Below, in pieces: positions 7,122 to 16,486 of a DNA stretch of 64,000 bases (positions are counted from its first letter, which is position 1; each line of letters begins with the position of its first letter). The notes beneath the pieces were generated by a model that was not told the DNA's origin, made no database searches, and saw nothing but the letters and a program-made list of their open reading frames with translations. The translations under genes were made by a program, and so were the position numbers. This stretch comes from Poindextera sp035604135. GTDB taxonomy: Bacteria > Pseudomonadota > Alphaproteobacteria > Caulobacterales > Caulobacteraceae. The stretch spans positions 29,642-93,641 of the forward strand of contig DATNJB010000044.1 of assembly GCA_035604135.1 (NCBI GenBank). The letters run 5' to 3'.

Positions 7122-8372
7122 TTGTCCCGGCTGGTGATGAAATTCGGCGGCACGTCGGTGGCCGACCTGGAACGCATCCGGCGCGTGGCGAGGCTGGTGG
7201 CGGCGGAGGTCGACAACGGGCGCGACGTCGCCGTCGTGGTGTCGGCCATGGCGGGCCGCACCAATGAGCTGGTCGCCTGGACCGACGGGGCGGGCGCGGC
7301 GGCGCCGGGCATGCCGTCGTCCGACGAAGAATACGACGTGGTGGTGGCGTCCGGCGAGCAGGTCTCCGCCGGGCTCTTGGCCATGACGCTGCGCAACATG
7401 GGTTACCCGGCGCGCTCATGGCTCGCGTGGCAGATTCCGATCCTCACCGATAATGCGCACGGCCGCGCGCGCATCCAGGAGATCGCCCCGGAGAAGCTGC
7501 TGCTGTCGATGACAAAGGGAGAGATTCCGATCATCGCGGGCTTCCAGGGCGTCGATCCGGAAGGTCGGCTCTCGACGCTCGGCCGCGGCGCGGGCGACCT
7601 TTCCGCCGTCGCCATCGCCGCGGCGCTGAGACCCGCCGCCTGCAACATCTACACGGACGTCGATGGGGTCTACACCACCGACCCCCGCATTGAGCAGCGC
7701 GCCCGCCGGCTGGAGCGGGTCAGCTACGAAGAGATGCTGGAGATGGCTTCGCTGGGCGCCAAGGTGCTGCAGAGCCGCTCGGTGGAACTGGCCATGGCGC
7801 AGCGCGTGCCCCTTCGCGTGCTGTCCAGCATGGTCGAGCCAGGCCAAGGCGGCCAGCAGGGCACCGTCGTCTGCGACGAGGAGGAGATCATGGAAAAGCG
7901 CATCGTGTCGGGGGTGGCCTACAGCCGCGACGAAGCGAAGATCACCCTCTTCGGGCTGCCCGACCATCCGGGCGTGTCGTCGCAGATCTTCTCCAGGCTC
8001 GCCGACGCCAACGTCAACGTCGACATGATCGTCCAGTCCCGAGCGCGCACCGGCGATACGGCCAACATGGAGTTCACCGTCGGCAAGCGCGATGCGGCGC
8101 GGGCGGTCGAGATCGTGCTCGGCGCCAAGGCCGAGATCGGCTTTGAGGACGTCGCGGTGAACGAGGACGTGGCCAAGGTCTCGGTGATCGGCGTCGGCAT
8201 GCGCAGCCACGCCGGGGTGGCCAAGACCATGTTCAGCGCGCTGGGCGAGAAAGGCGTGAACATCCAGGTGATCTCCACCTCGGAGATCAAGATCAGCGTC
8301 CTGATCGACGCCGCCTACACCGAGCTTGCCGTGCGCGCCTTGCACGCGGCTTACGAGCTGGACAAGGTCTAG
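7122..8372 (+). CDS. lysC: Aspartate kinase
   Basis: LysC phosphorylates aspartate as the first step to lysine, threonine and methionine and to diaminopimelate for the cell wall. The kinase domain starts LVMKFGGTSVADLERI and contains the Ser/Thr-rich GRGAGDLSAVAIAAAL and TDVDGVYTTDPR motifs. Two ACT domains follow (about 265-340 and 345-416), including ISTSEIKISVLI. I prefer the TTG at 7122 (MSRLVMKFGG...), which gives 416 residues, the normal length. An ATG at 7056 would add 22 residues that look like non-coding leader. The stop overlaps the convergent hydrolase gene by 4 bases. Probably feedback-inhibited through the ACT domains. Confidence 0.95.
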   Translation: MSRLVMKFGGTSVADLERIRRVARLVAAEVDNGRDVAVVVSAMAGRTNELVAWTDGAGAAAPGMPSSDEEYDVVVASGEQVSAGLLAMTLRNMGYPARSWLAWQIPILTDNAHGRARIQEIAPEKLLLSMTKGEIPIIAGFQGVDPEGRLSTLGRGAGDLSAVAIAAALRPAACNIYTDVDGVYTTDPRIEQRARRLERVSYEEMLEMASLGAKVLQSRSVELAMAQRVPLRVLSSMVEPGQGGQQGTVVCDEEEIMEKRIVSGVAYSRDEAKITLFGLPDHPGVSSQIFSRLADANVNVDMIVQSRARTGDTANMEFTVGKRDAARAVEIVLGAKAEIGFEDVAVNEDVAKVSVIGVGMRSHAGVAKTMFSALGEKGVNIQVISTSEIKISVLIDAAYTELAVRALHAAYELDKV

Positions 8373-10168
8373 GGCGCCGGCCTTGGAGCTGGGGCAGCGC
8401 TGGGGGCGGCGGCTGGCCGCGCAGCGCGCGGAGCTGCGAACGCGTTCGCCGTCGCCGGGAAGATGGCGGTGCCGGCCACGATGTACCAGGTGATGAACAG
8501 GGCGCAGACGAAGGCTCCGGGGACGTAGTCGCCGGTCCGCCGGTAGGTGAAGGCGCAGATCACGCCGATCACGAACAGCAGCGGTGCGAACTGGAAAGCG
8601 ATGATGGTGTTGAGCGGCTCGTCCGGCGTGAGCAGAAGCCCGGTCAGCGCCATCGAGACATATTGCGCCAAAAGCATCGCCGCGAACCCGAGCGCCATCG
8701 CCAGTCCGCCGACGGTCAGCGCCGCGGCCTCGCCCTCGGTCTTCAGGGGCAGGCTCGTGCAGAAGGCCCTGAAGCTCAGCAGGAAGAAGACGGCGAAGAA
8801 CGGCAGGTAGAGCAGGAAGTACCCGAAATGCCTGGCGTCGAGCGGCTTCAGGCCCAGCACCCAGAAGCGGAAGTCGGTCTTGAAGACGAGGTCGACGACC
8901 ACGAGCGCGAGATAGCCCATGCCGACGCTGATCAGCGCCGCTGCGAGCGCCTCGAGCCAGTGGTGGCGGAAGGCGGTCGGGCCCCTGCGCAGCGCAAGCC
9001 CGGTCAGCAAGCCGATCACGCTGGTCCCGAGCGCCCAGACGGCCAGTTGGTTGGTGATCTGCTCGGAAAAGACGCCGAGCGCGAACGGCAAGGTCCGGGT
9101 CAGCGCGAAGGGCGCGAAGAACACCACAGGGGCGATCTTCATCAGCGGATAGAAGGTCAGCGCCGGCAGCGCGGCGGTCACCAGGAACGCGAGCCACCAT
9201 CGCACGTCTCTCCGCGTCGCCGCGGGTTCCGGCGAAGCGGCCGGGCTCGCGACCACGAGCGCGAACGTCGCAAGGATCAGCACGACGCAGCCGATGAGGC
9301 CAGCCAGCGTGCCGATCTCCTTCCACAACCAGATCTGATCGCCCGGCGGCTTGGGCGTCGCCTCACCCTGGAGCGTGCGCTGGAACCAGTCGATGGCCGG
9401 GCCGACGCCGGCGGCGGTGAAATGCTCCTGCGGATGGTCGATCGGAGGATTGATCAGCCGCCGCGCCGTTCCGACGGCGATGTCGCCGTAGAGCTTGCCG
9501 GGCTCCACGGGGGTCGTGGCGCCAAAGATCGCCATCAGCCGCTTCGATCGGTCGACGTCAGCGCCCTTGGCGACCTGCCACATCAAGGGCGCGAACTCGT
9601 CGAACTGGCCGTAGACCACCTCGAGATTGCGCGGAAAGGTCGGCGTCCCTTGCGCTCCTGCGCCCAGAAACGCGGTCGTCGAGCCTTCCAGCACCACGGA
9701 GCGATAGGCGTCGGGAGTCGCGGTCGCCGCGCTCATCACCGCCGAGCCGCCCATGCTGTGCGCCTCCAGCCCGATGTTCGCCTTGTCGACATAGGGCAAG
9801 GCGCGCAGGTAGTTCAGCGCCGCCGGGCCGCCGAAACCCTGTTCGGCCAGCGTCCCGCCCGAATAGCCGTGGCCGGCCATATCCATCGCCATGACGACGA
9901 ACCCTCGCCGTGCGAGCTCGATCGCGAACGGGCTCTGCATTTCGCGGGTGTTGATGAAGCCATGGCTGAGCAGCACCGCCGGTGCGGGATGAGCGGCGCT
10001 TGCCGTTGGAGGAACGTAGAGCAGGGCGGAGAACACCACCCCGCGGTCGCCGGGATAGCGGACATCCTCAACCTTCACGCCGCCCGCAGTTTGCACCAAG
10101 TGGGCGAGCAGTCCGCCCGCCAACACCAGCGCCCAGCCCAACGCAAGAAACCCCAGCCGCCTGCCCAT
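8369..10168 (-). CDS. Alpha/beta hydrolase fused to a polytopic membrane domain
   Basis: A 599-residue protein. An N-terminal signal anchor (LGFLALGWALVLAGGLLAHL) is followed by a dienelactone-hydrolase/S9-like alpha/beta hydrolase at about 40-280: VLLSHGFINTREMQ (oxyanion region), LEAHSMGGSAVMS (nucleophile Ser in GxSxG form AHSMG) and a late His in DHPQEHF. Residues about 290-575 contain about eight to nine hydrophobic segments. The hydrolase is therefore predicted on the periplasmic side of a membrane-embedded protein. The C-terminus is Ala/Pro-rich. No substrate can be inferred. The gene is convergent with lysC, overlapping by 4 bases. Confidence 0.75.
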   Translation of the reverse strand: MGRRLGFLALGWALVLAGGLLAHLVQTAGGVKVEDVRYPGDRGVVFSALLYVPPTASAAHPAPAVLLSHGFINTREMQSPFAIELARRGFVVMAMDMAGHGYSGGTLAEQGFGGPAALNYLRALPYVDKANIGLEAHSMGGSAVMSAATATPDAYRSVVLEGSTTAFLGAGAQGTPTFPRNLEVVYGQFDEFAPLMWQVAKGADVDRSKRLMAIFGATTPVEPGKLYGDIAVGTARRLINPPIDHPQEHFTAAGVGPAIDWFQRTLQGEATPKPPGDQIWLWKEIGTLAGLIGCVVLILATFALVVASPAASPEPAATRRDVRWWLAFLVTAALPALTFYPLMKIAPVVFFAPFALTRTLPFALGVFSEQITNQLAVWALGTSVIGLLTGLALRRGPTAFRHHWLEALAAALISVGMGYLALVVVDLVFKTDFRFWVLGLKPLDARHFGYFLLYLPFFAVFFLLSFRAFCTSLPLKTEGEAAALTVGGLAMALGFAAMLLAQYVSMALTGLLLTPDEPLNTIIAFQFAPLLFVIGVICAFTYRRTGDYVPGAFVCALFITWYIVAGTAIFPATANAFAAPRAARPAAAPSAAPAPRPAP

Positions 10169-10362
10169 TCCTACCTCCCCAAGCCCGCCGCGGGCGATTG
10201 TTGGGATCGGGCCGCGGCCACGTCCAGTTCAAACGGGCGCCGGTTGCGGTAAGCGCTGCCGAAAACCCGGGCGACATTTGGAAATCGGCCCGCGCGAGGC
10301 GTGGCTCAAATTGCCGCTCCGTCGCGCTTCCGTTAGGTAGGCCTGCTAGGGAAACACCTGGG

Positions 10363-12639
10363 ATGAAAGAGCCTCTGAGCCGCAACCCCATACGCGGCCC
10401 GCGTAGCCTGCTCCGGCAGATTCGCGAGGCCATGGAGAGCGGCGGGCCCGTCCAGGCCCGGCTGAACGAAGCCGTGCGCATCATCGCCCGCTCGATGGTG
10501 GCCGAGGTGTGCTCGGTCTACCTCAGGCGCGGCTCCGGCGACCTGGAGCTGTTCGCGACCGAGGGCCTGAGCGCCGAGGCCGTGCACGTGACCCGGCTCG
10601 GGCCGGGCGAGGGCCTGGTGGGCGAGATCGTCCGCATCGGCGGTCCGCTCAGCCTGTCAGACGCGCCGCACCACCCGGCCTTCTCCTATCGGCCGGAGAC
10701 CGGCGAGGACCCCTACCACGCCTTCCTCGGCGTGCCGTTGCTGCGCGGTGGCCGGGCCATCGGCGTCCTTGTCGTTCAGAACCGCACCGAGCGGGTCTAC
10801 GCCGACGACGAGGTCGAGGACCTGCAGATCATCGCCATGGTCCTGGCCGAGATGGTGGCCGGCGGCGAGCGGCTGGCGGAGGCCGCGCTCAAGGACGTCG
10901 AGATCGCGCCGCACCGGCCGGAGCGCCTGAAAGGCGTACGTTTCGCCGAAGGCTTGGCGTACGGCCAAGTGGTGCTGCACGAGGCGCCGGTCGCGCCGGA
11001 ACAGCTCCTGTCCGAAGACGTCCCCGCCGAGGAGGCCAGGCTCAAGGCCGCGCTTGCCGCCCTGCAGACGCAGATCGACCAGATGATGGACGGCCAGCAC
11101 GGGCTGGTGGGGGCGAGCTTCGAGGTGATCGAGAGCTACCGGATGTTCGCCCACAGCCGCAGCTGGAACCGCTCGCTCGAGGAGGCGGTCCGCTCGGGCC
11201 TCACCGCCGAGGCCGCGGTCGAGCGCGTCCGCTCCGAGCATCGGGCGACCGTGGGTCAAGCGCGCGATCCCTACCTGCGCGAGCGCCTGCACGATCTGGA
11301 GGATCTGAACGACCGGCTGCTGCGGCACCTCACCGCCGAAGGCGATCGCGTCCATCGCGAGCTGCCGGAGAACGCGATCCTGATCGCCCGCAACCTTGGG
11401 CCTGCGGACATCCTCGAGTACGACCGCGCGCGCCTGAAGGGCATCCTGCTCGAGGAGGGCTCGGTCGCCAGCCATGCCGGCATCGTTGCCCGCGCGCTGG
11501 AGATCCCTTGCGTCGGGCGGCTGGCCGGCTTGCGCGATCGCGTCAACCAGGGCGACCCGGTGATCGTCGACGCCGAGGCCGGCGAGGCCTATCTGCGGCC
11601 GCGCCCAGACGTCCTGGACGCGCTCAAGGCCCGCATGGCGGTGCGCGCCGAGCGCCGCGCCGAATACCTGCGCCTGCGCGAGACTCCGGCCTTCACCCGA
11701 GACGGCGCGAAGATCACCATTCTGATGAACGCGGGCCTGGCGCTCGACCTCGACATCCTGGCCGAGACCGGCGCCGAGGGCATCGGGCTGTTCCGCACCG
11801 AATTCCAGTTCATGGTAGCCGAGGAGCTGCCGCGCTTCAACGCCCAGACCCAGCTCTACACGCGAGTGCTCGAGGCGGCGAACGGCTTGCCCGTCACCTT
11901 CCGCACGCTGGATCTCGGCGGCGACAAACTGCTGCCCTACCTGGACGTCGAGCGCGAGGACAATCCGGCGCTAGGCTGGCGGGCGATCCGGATGGGGCTC
12001 GACCGCAACGGCACCCTGCTCAAGCTACAGTTGCGCGCCCTGATCGCCGCCACGCGTGGGCGTGAGCTGCGCGTGATGTTCCCGCTTATCGCCAGCGTCG
12101 AGGAGTTCCGCGCCGCCCGCGCGCTGGTCGACAAGGAGATCGCCTGGGCCGAGAAGCGCGGCCGGCCGGCCCCCAGCCTGCTGCGCGTCGGCGCCATGAT
12201 CGAAGCGCCGGCGCTGGTGTGGCACTTGGACGCGCTCTTGCCGATGACCGACTTCGTCTCGATCGGCACCAACGACCTGATGCAATACATGTTCGCCGCC
12301 GACCGCGGGAACCCCAGGGTCGCCGACCGCTATGACCCGCTGTCGCCGCCGGCGCTGCGCGCTCTGAAGATGATCCAGGACGCCTGCGCGGAAAGCCGCA
12401 CGCCCGTTTCGGTTTGCGGCGAAATGGCCGGCCGCCCGCTCGAGGCGTTCGCCCTCATCGCGCTCGGCTACGACCAGCTCTCCATGCCGCCGGGGGGCGT
12501 CGGACCGGTGAAGCAGATGGTCCTATCGTGTGATCGCGAGGCCGCCAGGCGCGGGTTCGACAGCCTGTTGCGCGGCAGCGCCGGCTCGGTTCGCAGCGAG
12601 GTGGAGACCTTGGCAAGAAAGCTCTCGGTCGTCACATAA
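10363..12639 (+). CDS. ptsP: Phosphoenolpyruvate-protein phosphotransferase PtsP (EI-Ntr)
   Basis: A 758-residue protein starting MKEPLSRNPIRG. An N-terminal GAF domain (about 20-165; CSVYLRRGSGDLELFATEG) is followed by the EI HPr-binding domain, the phospho-His swivel domain with GSVASHAGIVARALEIPCVG (active His in SHAGI), and the PEP-binding TIM barrel (GLFRTEFQFM, SIGTNDLMQYM, VSVCGEMAG). It takes phosphate from PEP and passes it to NPr and then EIIA-Ntr, linking nitrogen status to regulation; the GAF domain of EI-Ntr binds glutamine in studied species. Longer in-frame extension upstream overlaps the divergent hydrolase promoter and is not protein-like. No ptsO/ptsN is nearby. Confidence 0.95.
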   Translation: MKEPLSRNPIRGPRSLLRQIREAMESGGPVQARLNEAVRIIARSMVAEVCSVYLRRGSGDLELFATEGLSAEAVHVTRLGPGEGLVGEIVRIGGPLSLSDAPHHPAFSYRPETGEDPYHAFLGVPLLRGGRAIGVLVVQNRTERVYADDEVEDLQIIAMVLAEMVAGGERLAEAALKDVEIAPHRPERLKGVRFAEGLAYGQVVLHEAPVAPEQLLSEDVPAEEARLKAALAALQTQIDQMMDGQHGLVGASFEVIESYRMFAHSRSWNRSLEEAVRSGLTAEAAVERVRSEHRATVGQARDPYLRERLHDLEDLNDRLLRHLTAEGDRVHRELPENAILIARNLGPADILEYDRARLKGILLEEGSVASHAGIVARALEIPCVGRLAGLRDRVNQGDPVIVDAEAGEAYLRPRPDVLDALKARMAVRAERRAEYLRLRETPAFTRDGAKITILMNAGLALDLDILAETGAEGIGLFRTEFQFMVAEELPRFNAQTQLYTRVLEAANGLPVTFRTLDLGGDKLLPYLDVEREDNPALGWRAIRMGLDRNGTLLKLQLRALIAATRGRELRVMFPLIASVEEFRAARALVDKEIAWAEKRGRPAPSLLRVGAMIEAPALVWHLDALLPMTDFVSIGTNDLMQYMFAADRGNPRVADRYDPLSPPALRALKMIQDACAESRTPVSVCGEMAGRPLEAFALIALGYDQLSMPPGGVGPVKQMVLSCDREAARRGFDSLLRGSAGSVRSEVETLARKLSVVT

Positions 12640-12747
12640 CTGATTGAGAACTGTGCGCATTCCTGATATGCGTGAATCGTTGCTGACTTTCAGGGCGGGT
12701 GTGCGTCCCTTGATCATGACTAATGCTGATCAACCATGGGCTGAGCC

Positions 12748-13716
12748 GTGCCGCCGGTAGATGCCGGGATCATCGGTTCGGGACTGGACCTGACCGACGC
12801 GGCCGACCAGCCGCGTGCTGACGATCTCGTGCAGGCCGGGGAGACGATCGGCGCAGCGATCCGCATGCGGCGCGAGGCGCGCGGCCTCTCGCTCGACGAG
12901 CTTTCGCTGACCACGCGCATCAAGCCGCAGTACCTCGCAGCGCTTGAGGCGATGCGGCTGGAAGACCTGCCGTCGCGGCCATTCGTCGTCGGTTACGTGC
13001 GCGCATGCGCCGGCGCGCTTGGCCTGGATCCCGAGCAGGCGGTCGAACGCCTTCGGCGCGAGGCGCCGGACGGCCCGTCAGCGCTTGCCGCTCCGGTCGG
13101 CGTCGATCGCGAGACCGATCCGCGCATGCGCACGTTCGTGACTCTCGGCATCGTGGTCGTGCTGGCGATCGTGGTCTGGAACATCACTGAGCGCGTGGTG
13201 AAGCAGAGACCCGCCCACCCGGGCGCGCCGGCGGCGGTGACGGTTCGCACGCCGGTCTCTTCGCATGCGCCGGTCGGACCGGTCTCGCTCGGCGCGCCGC
13301 TGCCACCGCCAATCGAGTCGACCGCGCCGGAGCCATACGTCACGCCGGGGCTGCCGACAGCGTCGAGCCTGCCGCCGCAACCCGCGCCGCTGGTGCCGCC
13401 GCCTGGCGCGGCCTTCGAAGCCAAGGGCGCCGTCTACGGAGCCGCGCCCGGCGCTGCGCACGTCATCCTCGTCGCCGCCAAGCCGGTGTCGTTCGTGGTC
13501 CACGGGGCCGACGGCTCTGTCTACTTCGCGCGCCAGCTGGAGACGGGGGAAGCCTATGCAGCGCCGGCGCTTGCCGGACTGAGCGTCGAAGTCTCCGACC
13601 CGGCCGAGGTCCAGGTCTATGTCGACCGCGCGTTCAAGGGCCCGCTGGCGGGTCCGACGACCTCACTGTCCAGCCTGACGGCGACCACGGCCTCGGCGCC
13701 GGCGGCCAAGCCGTAA
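12748..13716 (+). CDS. RodZ-like helix-turn-helix membrane protein
   Basis: A 322-residue protein with a GTG start. The N-terminal HTH (about 33-100: ETIGAAIRMRREARGLSLDE, LTTRIKPQYLAALE) is the RodZ/HTH_25 type. A single transmembrane helix follows at about 130-150 (VTLGIVVVLAIVVWNITE), then a Pro-rich linker and a C-terminal beta domain (about 245-300) resembling DUF4115. RodZ binds MreB on the cytoplasmic side and shapes the cell wall elongation machinery. An ATG at 12735 is out of question because it stops after two codons. The gene lies just upstream of ispG, a recurrent order in Alphaproteobacteria. Confidence 0.82.
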   Translation: MPPVDAGIIGSGLDLTDAADQPRADDLVQAGETIGAAIRMRREARGLSLDELSLTTRIKPQYLAALEAMRLEDLPSRPFVVGYVRACAGALGLDPEQAVERLRREAPDGPSALAAPVGVDRETDPRMRTFVTLGIVVVLAIVVWNITERVVKQRPAHPGAPAAVTVRTPVSSHAPVGPVSLGAPLPPPIESTAPEPYVTPGLPTASSLPPQPAPLVPPPGAAFEAKGAVYGAAPGAAHVILVAAKPVSFVVHGADGSVYFARQLETGEAYAAPALAGLSVEVSDPAEVQVYVDRAFKGPLAGPTTSLSSLTATTASAPAAKP

Positions 13717-13779
13717 CCAAAGTTTCGCAAGCTCCGGGCTTGGGCGCGGCCCGCGAATGGCCTATCTAGCCAGCCGGCC

Positions 13780-14922
13780 ATGACTGCCCCCTCGCTCGAG
13801 CATGTGCGCCCCTGGCGCGCGATCCACCGCCGCCCGACCCGCAAGATCCGCGTCGGGGCCGTCGAGGTGGGCGGCGATGCGCCGATCAGCGTCCAGTCGA
13901 TGACCAACACGCTCACCTCGGATGCCGCAGCGACGATCGCCCAGGTTCGCGCGCTGGAAGACGCGGGCGCCGACATCGTGCGGGTCTCCTGCCCCGACGA
14001 AGAGTCAACCGCCGCCTTTCCGGCCATCGTGAAAGCGTCGCGCGTGCCGATCGTGGCCGACATTCACTTCCACTACAAACGCGCGATCGAGGCGGCGGAA
14101 GGCGGCGCGGCCTGCCTGCGCATCAACCCCGGCAATATCGGCTCGGCCGCGCGCGTGCGCGAGGTGGTGCAGGCTGCGCGCGACCATGGCTGTTCGATGC
14201 GCATCGGCGTCAACGCCGGCTCACTAGAGCGCGAGCTGCTCGAGCGCTACGGCGAGCCCTGCCCCGAGGCGATGGTCGAGAGCGCGCTGGGTCACGCCCG
14301 CATTCTGCAGGACCACGACTTCCATGAGTTCAAGATCAGCGTGAAGGCCTCCGACGTCTTTCTGAGCGTCGCGGCCTATCAGCTGCTGTCCGAAGCCATC
14401 GACTGCCCGCTGCATCTTGGCATCACCGAGGCGGGTCCAACCCGACCGGGAACCATCAAGTCGGCGATCGGCATCGGCTCGCTGCTCTGGGCCGGCATCG
14501 GCGACACGATCCGTGTCTCGCTGGCCGCCGACCCGGTGGAGGAGGTCAAGGCCGGCTTCGACATGCTGAAGTCGCTAGGCCTGCGCCATCGCGGCGTCAA
14601 CATCATCGCTTGCCCCTCCTGCGCCCGGCAGGGGTTCAACGTCATCGAGACGGTCGGCATCCTCGAAGAGCGCCTGGCGCACGTGACGACGCCGATGTCG
14701 CTCTCGATCATCGGTTGCGTGGTCAACGGGCCGGGCGAGGCGCTGTTCACCGACGTCGGCTTCACCGGCGGCGGCAAGGGCGCTGGGATGGTTTATCTGG
14801 CCGGCAAGCAGGACCACAAGATGGACAACGCGCAGATGGTCGACCACATCGTTGCGTTGGTCGAGGCGCGCGCGGCCGAGATCGATGCGGAGACAAAGGC
14901 AAGACTGCAGGCGGCCGAGTAG
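13780..14922 (+). CDS. ispG: 4-hydroxy-3-methylbut-2-en-1-yl diphosphate synthase (flavodoxin)
   Basis: A 380-residue IspG (GcpE), the length of the two-domain bacterial form. It carries out the penultimate step of the MEP isoprenoid pathway with a [4Fe-4S] cluster. Seen: the N-terminal RPTRKIRVGAVEVGG and SVQSMTNTLTSD, the RINPGNIGS loop, and the cluster ligands CPSCARQ and CVVNGPGEA near the C-terminus (three Cys plus a Glu/other ligand). The short spacing after the RodZ-like gene suggests co-transcription. A perfect 18-bp palindrome follows the stop. Confidence 0.96.
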   Translation: MTAPSLEHVRPWRAIHRRPTRKIRVGAVEVGGDAPISVQSMTNTLTSDAAATIAQVRALEDAGADIVRVSCPDEESTAAFPAIVKASRVPIVADIHFHYKRAIEAAEGGAACLRINPGNIGSAARVREVVQAARDHGCSMRIGVNAGSLERELLERYGEPCPEAMVESALGHARILQDHDFHEFKISVKASDVFLSVAAYQLLSEAIDCPLHLGITEAGPTRPGTIKSAIGIGSLLWAGIGDTIRVSLAADPVEEVKAGFDMLKSLGLRHRGVNIIACPSCARQGFNVIETVGILEERLAHVTTPMSLSIIGCVVNGPGEALFTDVGFTGGGKGAGMVYLAGKQDHKMDNAQMVDHIVALVEARAAEIDAETKARLQAAE

Positions 14923-14927
14923 GGCGC

Positions 14928-14945
14928 CGCAAGGGCGCCCTTGCG
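14928..14945. terminator. Perfect 18-bp palindrome after ispG, possible terminator stem
   Basis: CGCAAGGGCGCCCTTGCG starts 5 bases after the ispG stop and is its own reverse complement, with further imperfect pairing on each side. It would form a strong hairpin in RNA, but only a short TT-containing stretch follows, so it is not a canonical intrinsic terminator. Confidence 0.4.
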
Positions 14946-14995
14946 CCGCGAAGCTAAGCGCTGTTTAGATTTCCGAGGTTCTAAAGGAGGACTGC

Positions 14996-15292
14996 ATGTC
15001 CGTAGACGGCAACTGGAATATCGTGGTCAGTTCACCGATGGGCGACCAGCCCTCGACGCTCAGCCTGAAGGCAGAGGGCGGCACGCTGACCGGCACGCAG
15101 GGCGCGCAGGGGCAATCGAGCCCGATCGCGAACGGCACGGTCGACGGCGACACCGTCAGCTGGGCGAACTCGATCACCCAGCCGTTCCCGATGACGCTCG
15201 AGTTCACCGGCACCGTGGCCGGCGACACGCTGAACGGCAACGTCAAGGCCGGCTCGTTCGGCACGTTCCCGTTCAAGGGCTCGCGCGCCTAG
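14996..15292 (+). CDS. Small conserved-looking hypothetical protein, all-beta
   Basis: A 98-residue protein with no signal peptide and no membrane segment. The sequence alternates short strands and turns (GNWNIVVSSPMG, STLSLKAEGGTLTGT, TLEFTGTVAGDTLNGNVKAG), which suggests a small beta-barrel of the lipocalin/calycin or DUF-type. A strong Shine-Dalgarno AAAGGAGG at 14983-14990 sits six bases before the ATG, so translation is probably high. I do not recognise a named family with confidence. It is followed by a GC-rich hairpin and then prfA. Confidence 0.8.
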   Translation: MSVDGNWNIVVSSPMGDQPSTLSLKAEGGTLTGTQGAQGQSSPIANGTVDGDTVSWANSITQPFPMTLEFTGTVAGDTLNGNVKAGSFGTFPFKGSRA

Positions 15293-15301
15293 CTCTCTTT
15301 C

Positions 15302-15336
15302 GTCCCGCCCGTCGCCCGCGCGGCGAGGGGCGGGAC
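15302..15336. terminator. GC-rich hairpin between the small beta protein and prfA
   Basis: GTCCCGCCC and GGGCGGGAC form a 9-bp stem with a 17-base loop beginning 10 bases after the stop codon at 15292. There is no T tract, so termination is only a possibility. Confidence 0.35.
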
Positions 15337-15415
15337 TCACGCGTCTCGCACCCGCCGCGGCCGTGAGGCCGGCGGCGATTTTGCGCGCCATCGGCGTTTC
15401 GCTACAGTCCCCGCC

Positions 15416-16486
15416 GTGCAACTCCCCAAAGCCCGTCTCGACCAGGTGCTCGACCGTTTCCGCGAGGTCGAGGCGCGCATGGGCGCAGCCTCCGACGGCG
15501 CCGAGATCGTGCGCCTGGCCAAGGAACACGCCGAGCTCAAGCCCGTCGTCGAAGCGGTCGGCGCGCTCGAGCATGCGCAGGCTGAGGCCGCCGATCTCGA
15601 GGCGATGGCCGAGGGCCCCGACGCCGAGATGGCCGAGCTGGCCCGCGAGGAGCTGGCGACCGTCAGCGCCCGTCTGCCGGAGCTCGAGAGGGCGGTGGCG
15701 CTGCACCTGGCGCCGAAGGACAAGGACGAGAGCGCCTCGGCGATCCTCGAGATCCGCGCCGGCACGGGCGGCGACGAGGCGGCGCTGTTCGCCGGCGACC
15801 TCTTCCGCATGTACCAGCGCTACGCCCAGCTGCACGGCTGGAAGCTGGAGGTCGACAGCGTCTCGGAGGGCGAGGTCGGCGGCTACAAGGAGATCATCGC
15901 CTCGATCACCGGCGAGGGCGTGTTCGGGCGGCTGAAGTTCGAGAGCGGCGTCCACCGCGTGCAGCGGGTGCCCGACACCGAGGCGCAGGGGCGCATCCAC
16001 ACCTCGGCCGCGACCGTCGCGGTGCTGCCGGAGGTCGAGGATGTCGAGATCGAGATCAACGACGGCGACCTTCGCATCGACACCTACCGCTCGTCGGGCG
16101 CCGGCGGCCAGCACGTCAACAAGACCGACTCGGCGGTGCGCATCACCCACCTGCCGACCGGCATCGTCGTCACCTCTTCGGAGAAGTCGCAGCATCAGAA
16201 CCGCGCCCGGGCGATGAAGGTGCTGAAGGCAAGGCTCTACGAGCAGCAGCGCGAGGCGCTCGATACCGCCAGGGCCGATGCGCGCAAGACGCAGGTGGGC
16301 TCGGGCGACCGGTCCGAGCGGATCCGCACCTACAACTTCCCGCAAGGGCGGGTGACCGACCACCGCATCAACCTGACCCTCTACAACCTGCCCAAGGTGA
16401 TGACCGGCGAGGCGCTGGACGAGATCATCGACCCGCTAATCGCCGAGGATCAGGCCGCGCGCCTGGCCACGCTGGAGGCCGGGTGA
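15416..16486 (+). CDS. prfA: Peptide chain release factor 1
   Basis: RF1 recognises UAA and UAG and triggers peptide release. The 356-residue protein has the GGQ peptidyl-tRNA hydrolysis motif in SSGAGGQHVNKTDSAVRITH, and the anticodon-like tripeptide position reads PDT (context QRVPDTEAQGR), matching the PxT pattern of RF1 and not the SPF of RF2. The GTG start gives MQLPKARLDQVLDRF, the normal N-terminus. The stop overlaps the prmC GTG start by 4 bases, so the factor and its modifying methyltransferase are translationally coupled. Confidence 0.96.
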   Translation: MQLPKARLDQVLDRFREVEARMGAASDGAEIVRLAKEHAELKPVVEAVGALEHAQAEAADLEAMAEGPDAEMAELAREELATVSARLPELERAVALHLAPKDKDESASAILEIRAGTGGDEAALFAGDLFRMYQRYAQLHGWKLEVDSVSEGEVGGYKEIIASITGEGVFGRLKFESGVHRVQRVPDTEAQGRIHTSAATVAVLPEVEDVEIEINDGDLRIDTYRSSGAGGQHVNKTDSAVRITHLPTGIVVTSSEKSQHQNRARAMKVLKARLYEQQREALDTARADARKTQVGSGDRSERIRTYNFPQGRVTDHRINLTLYNLPKVMTGEALDEIIDPLIAEDQAARLATLEAG

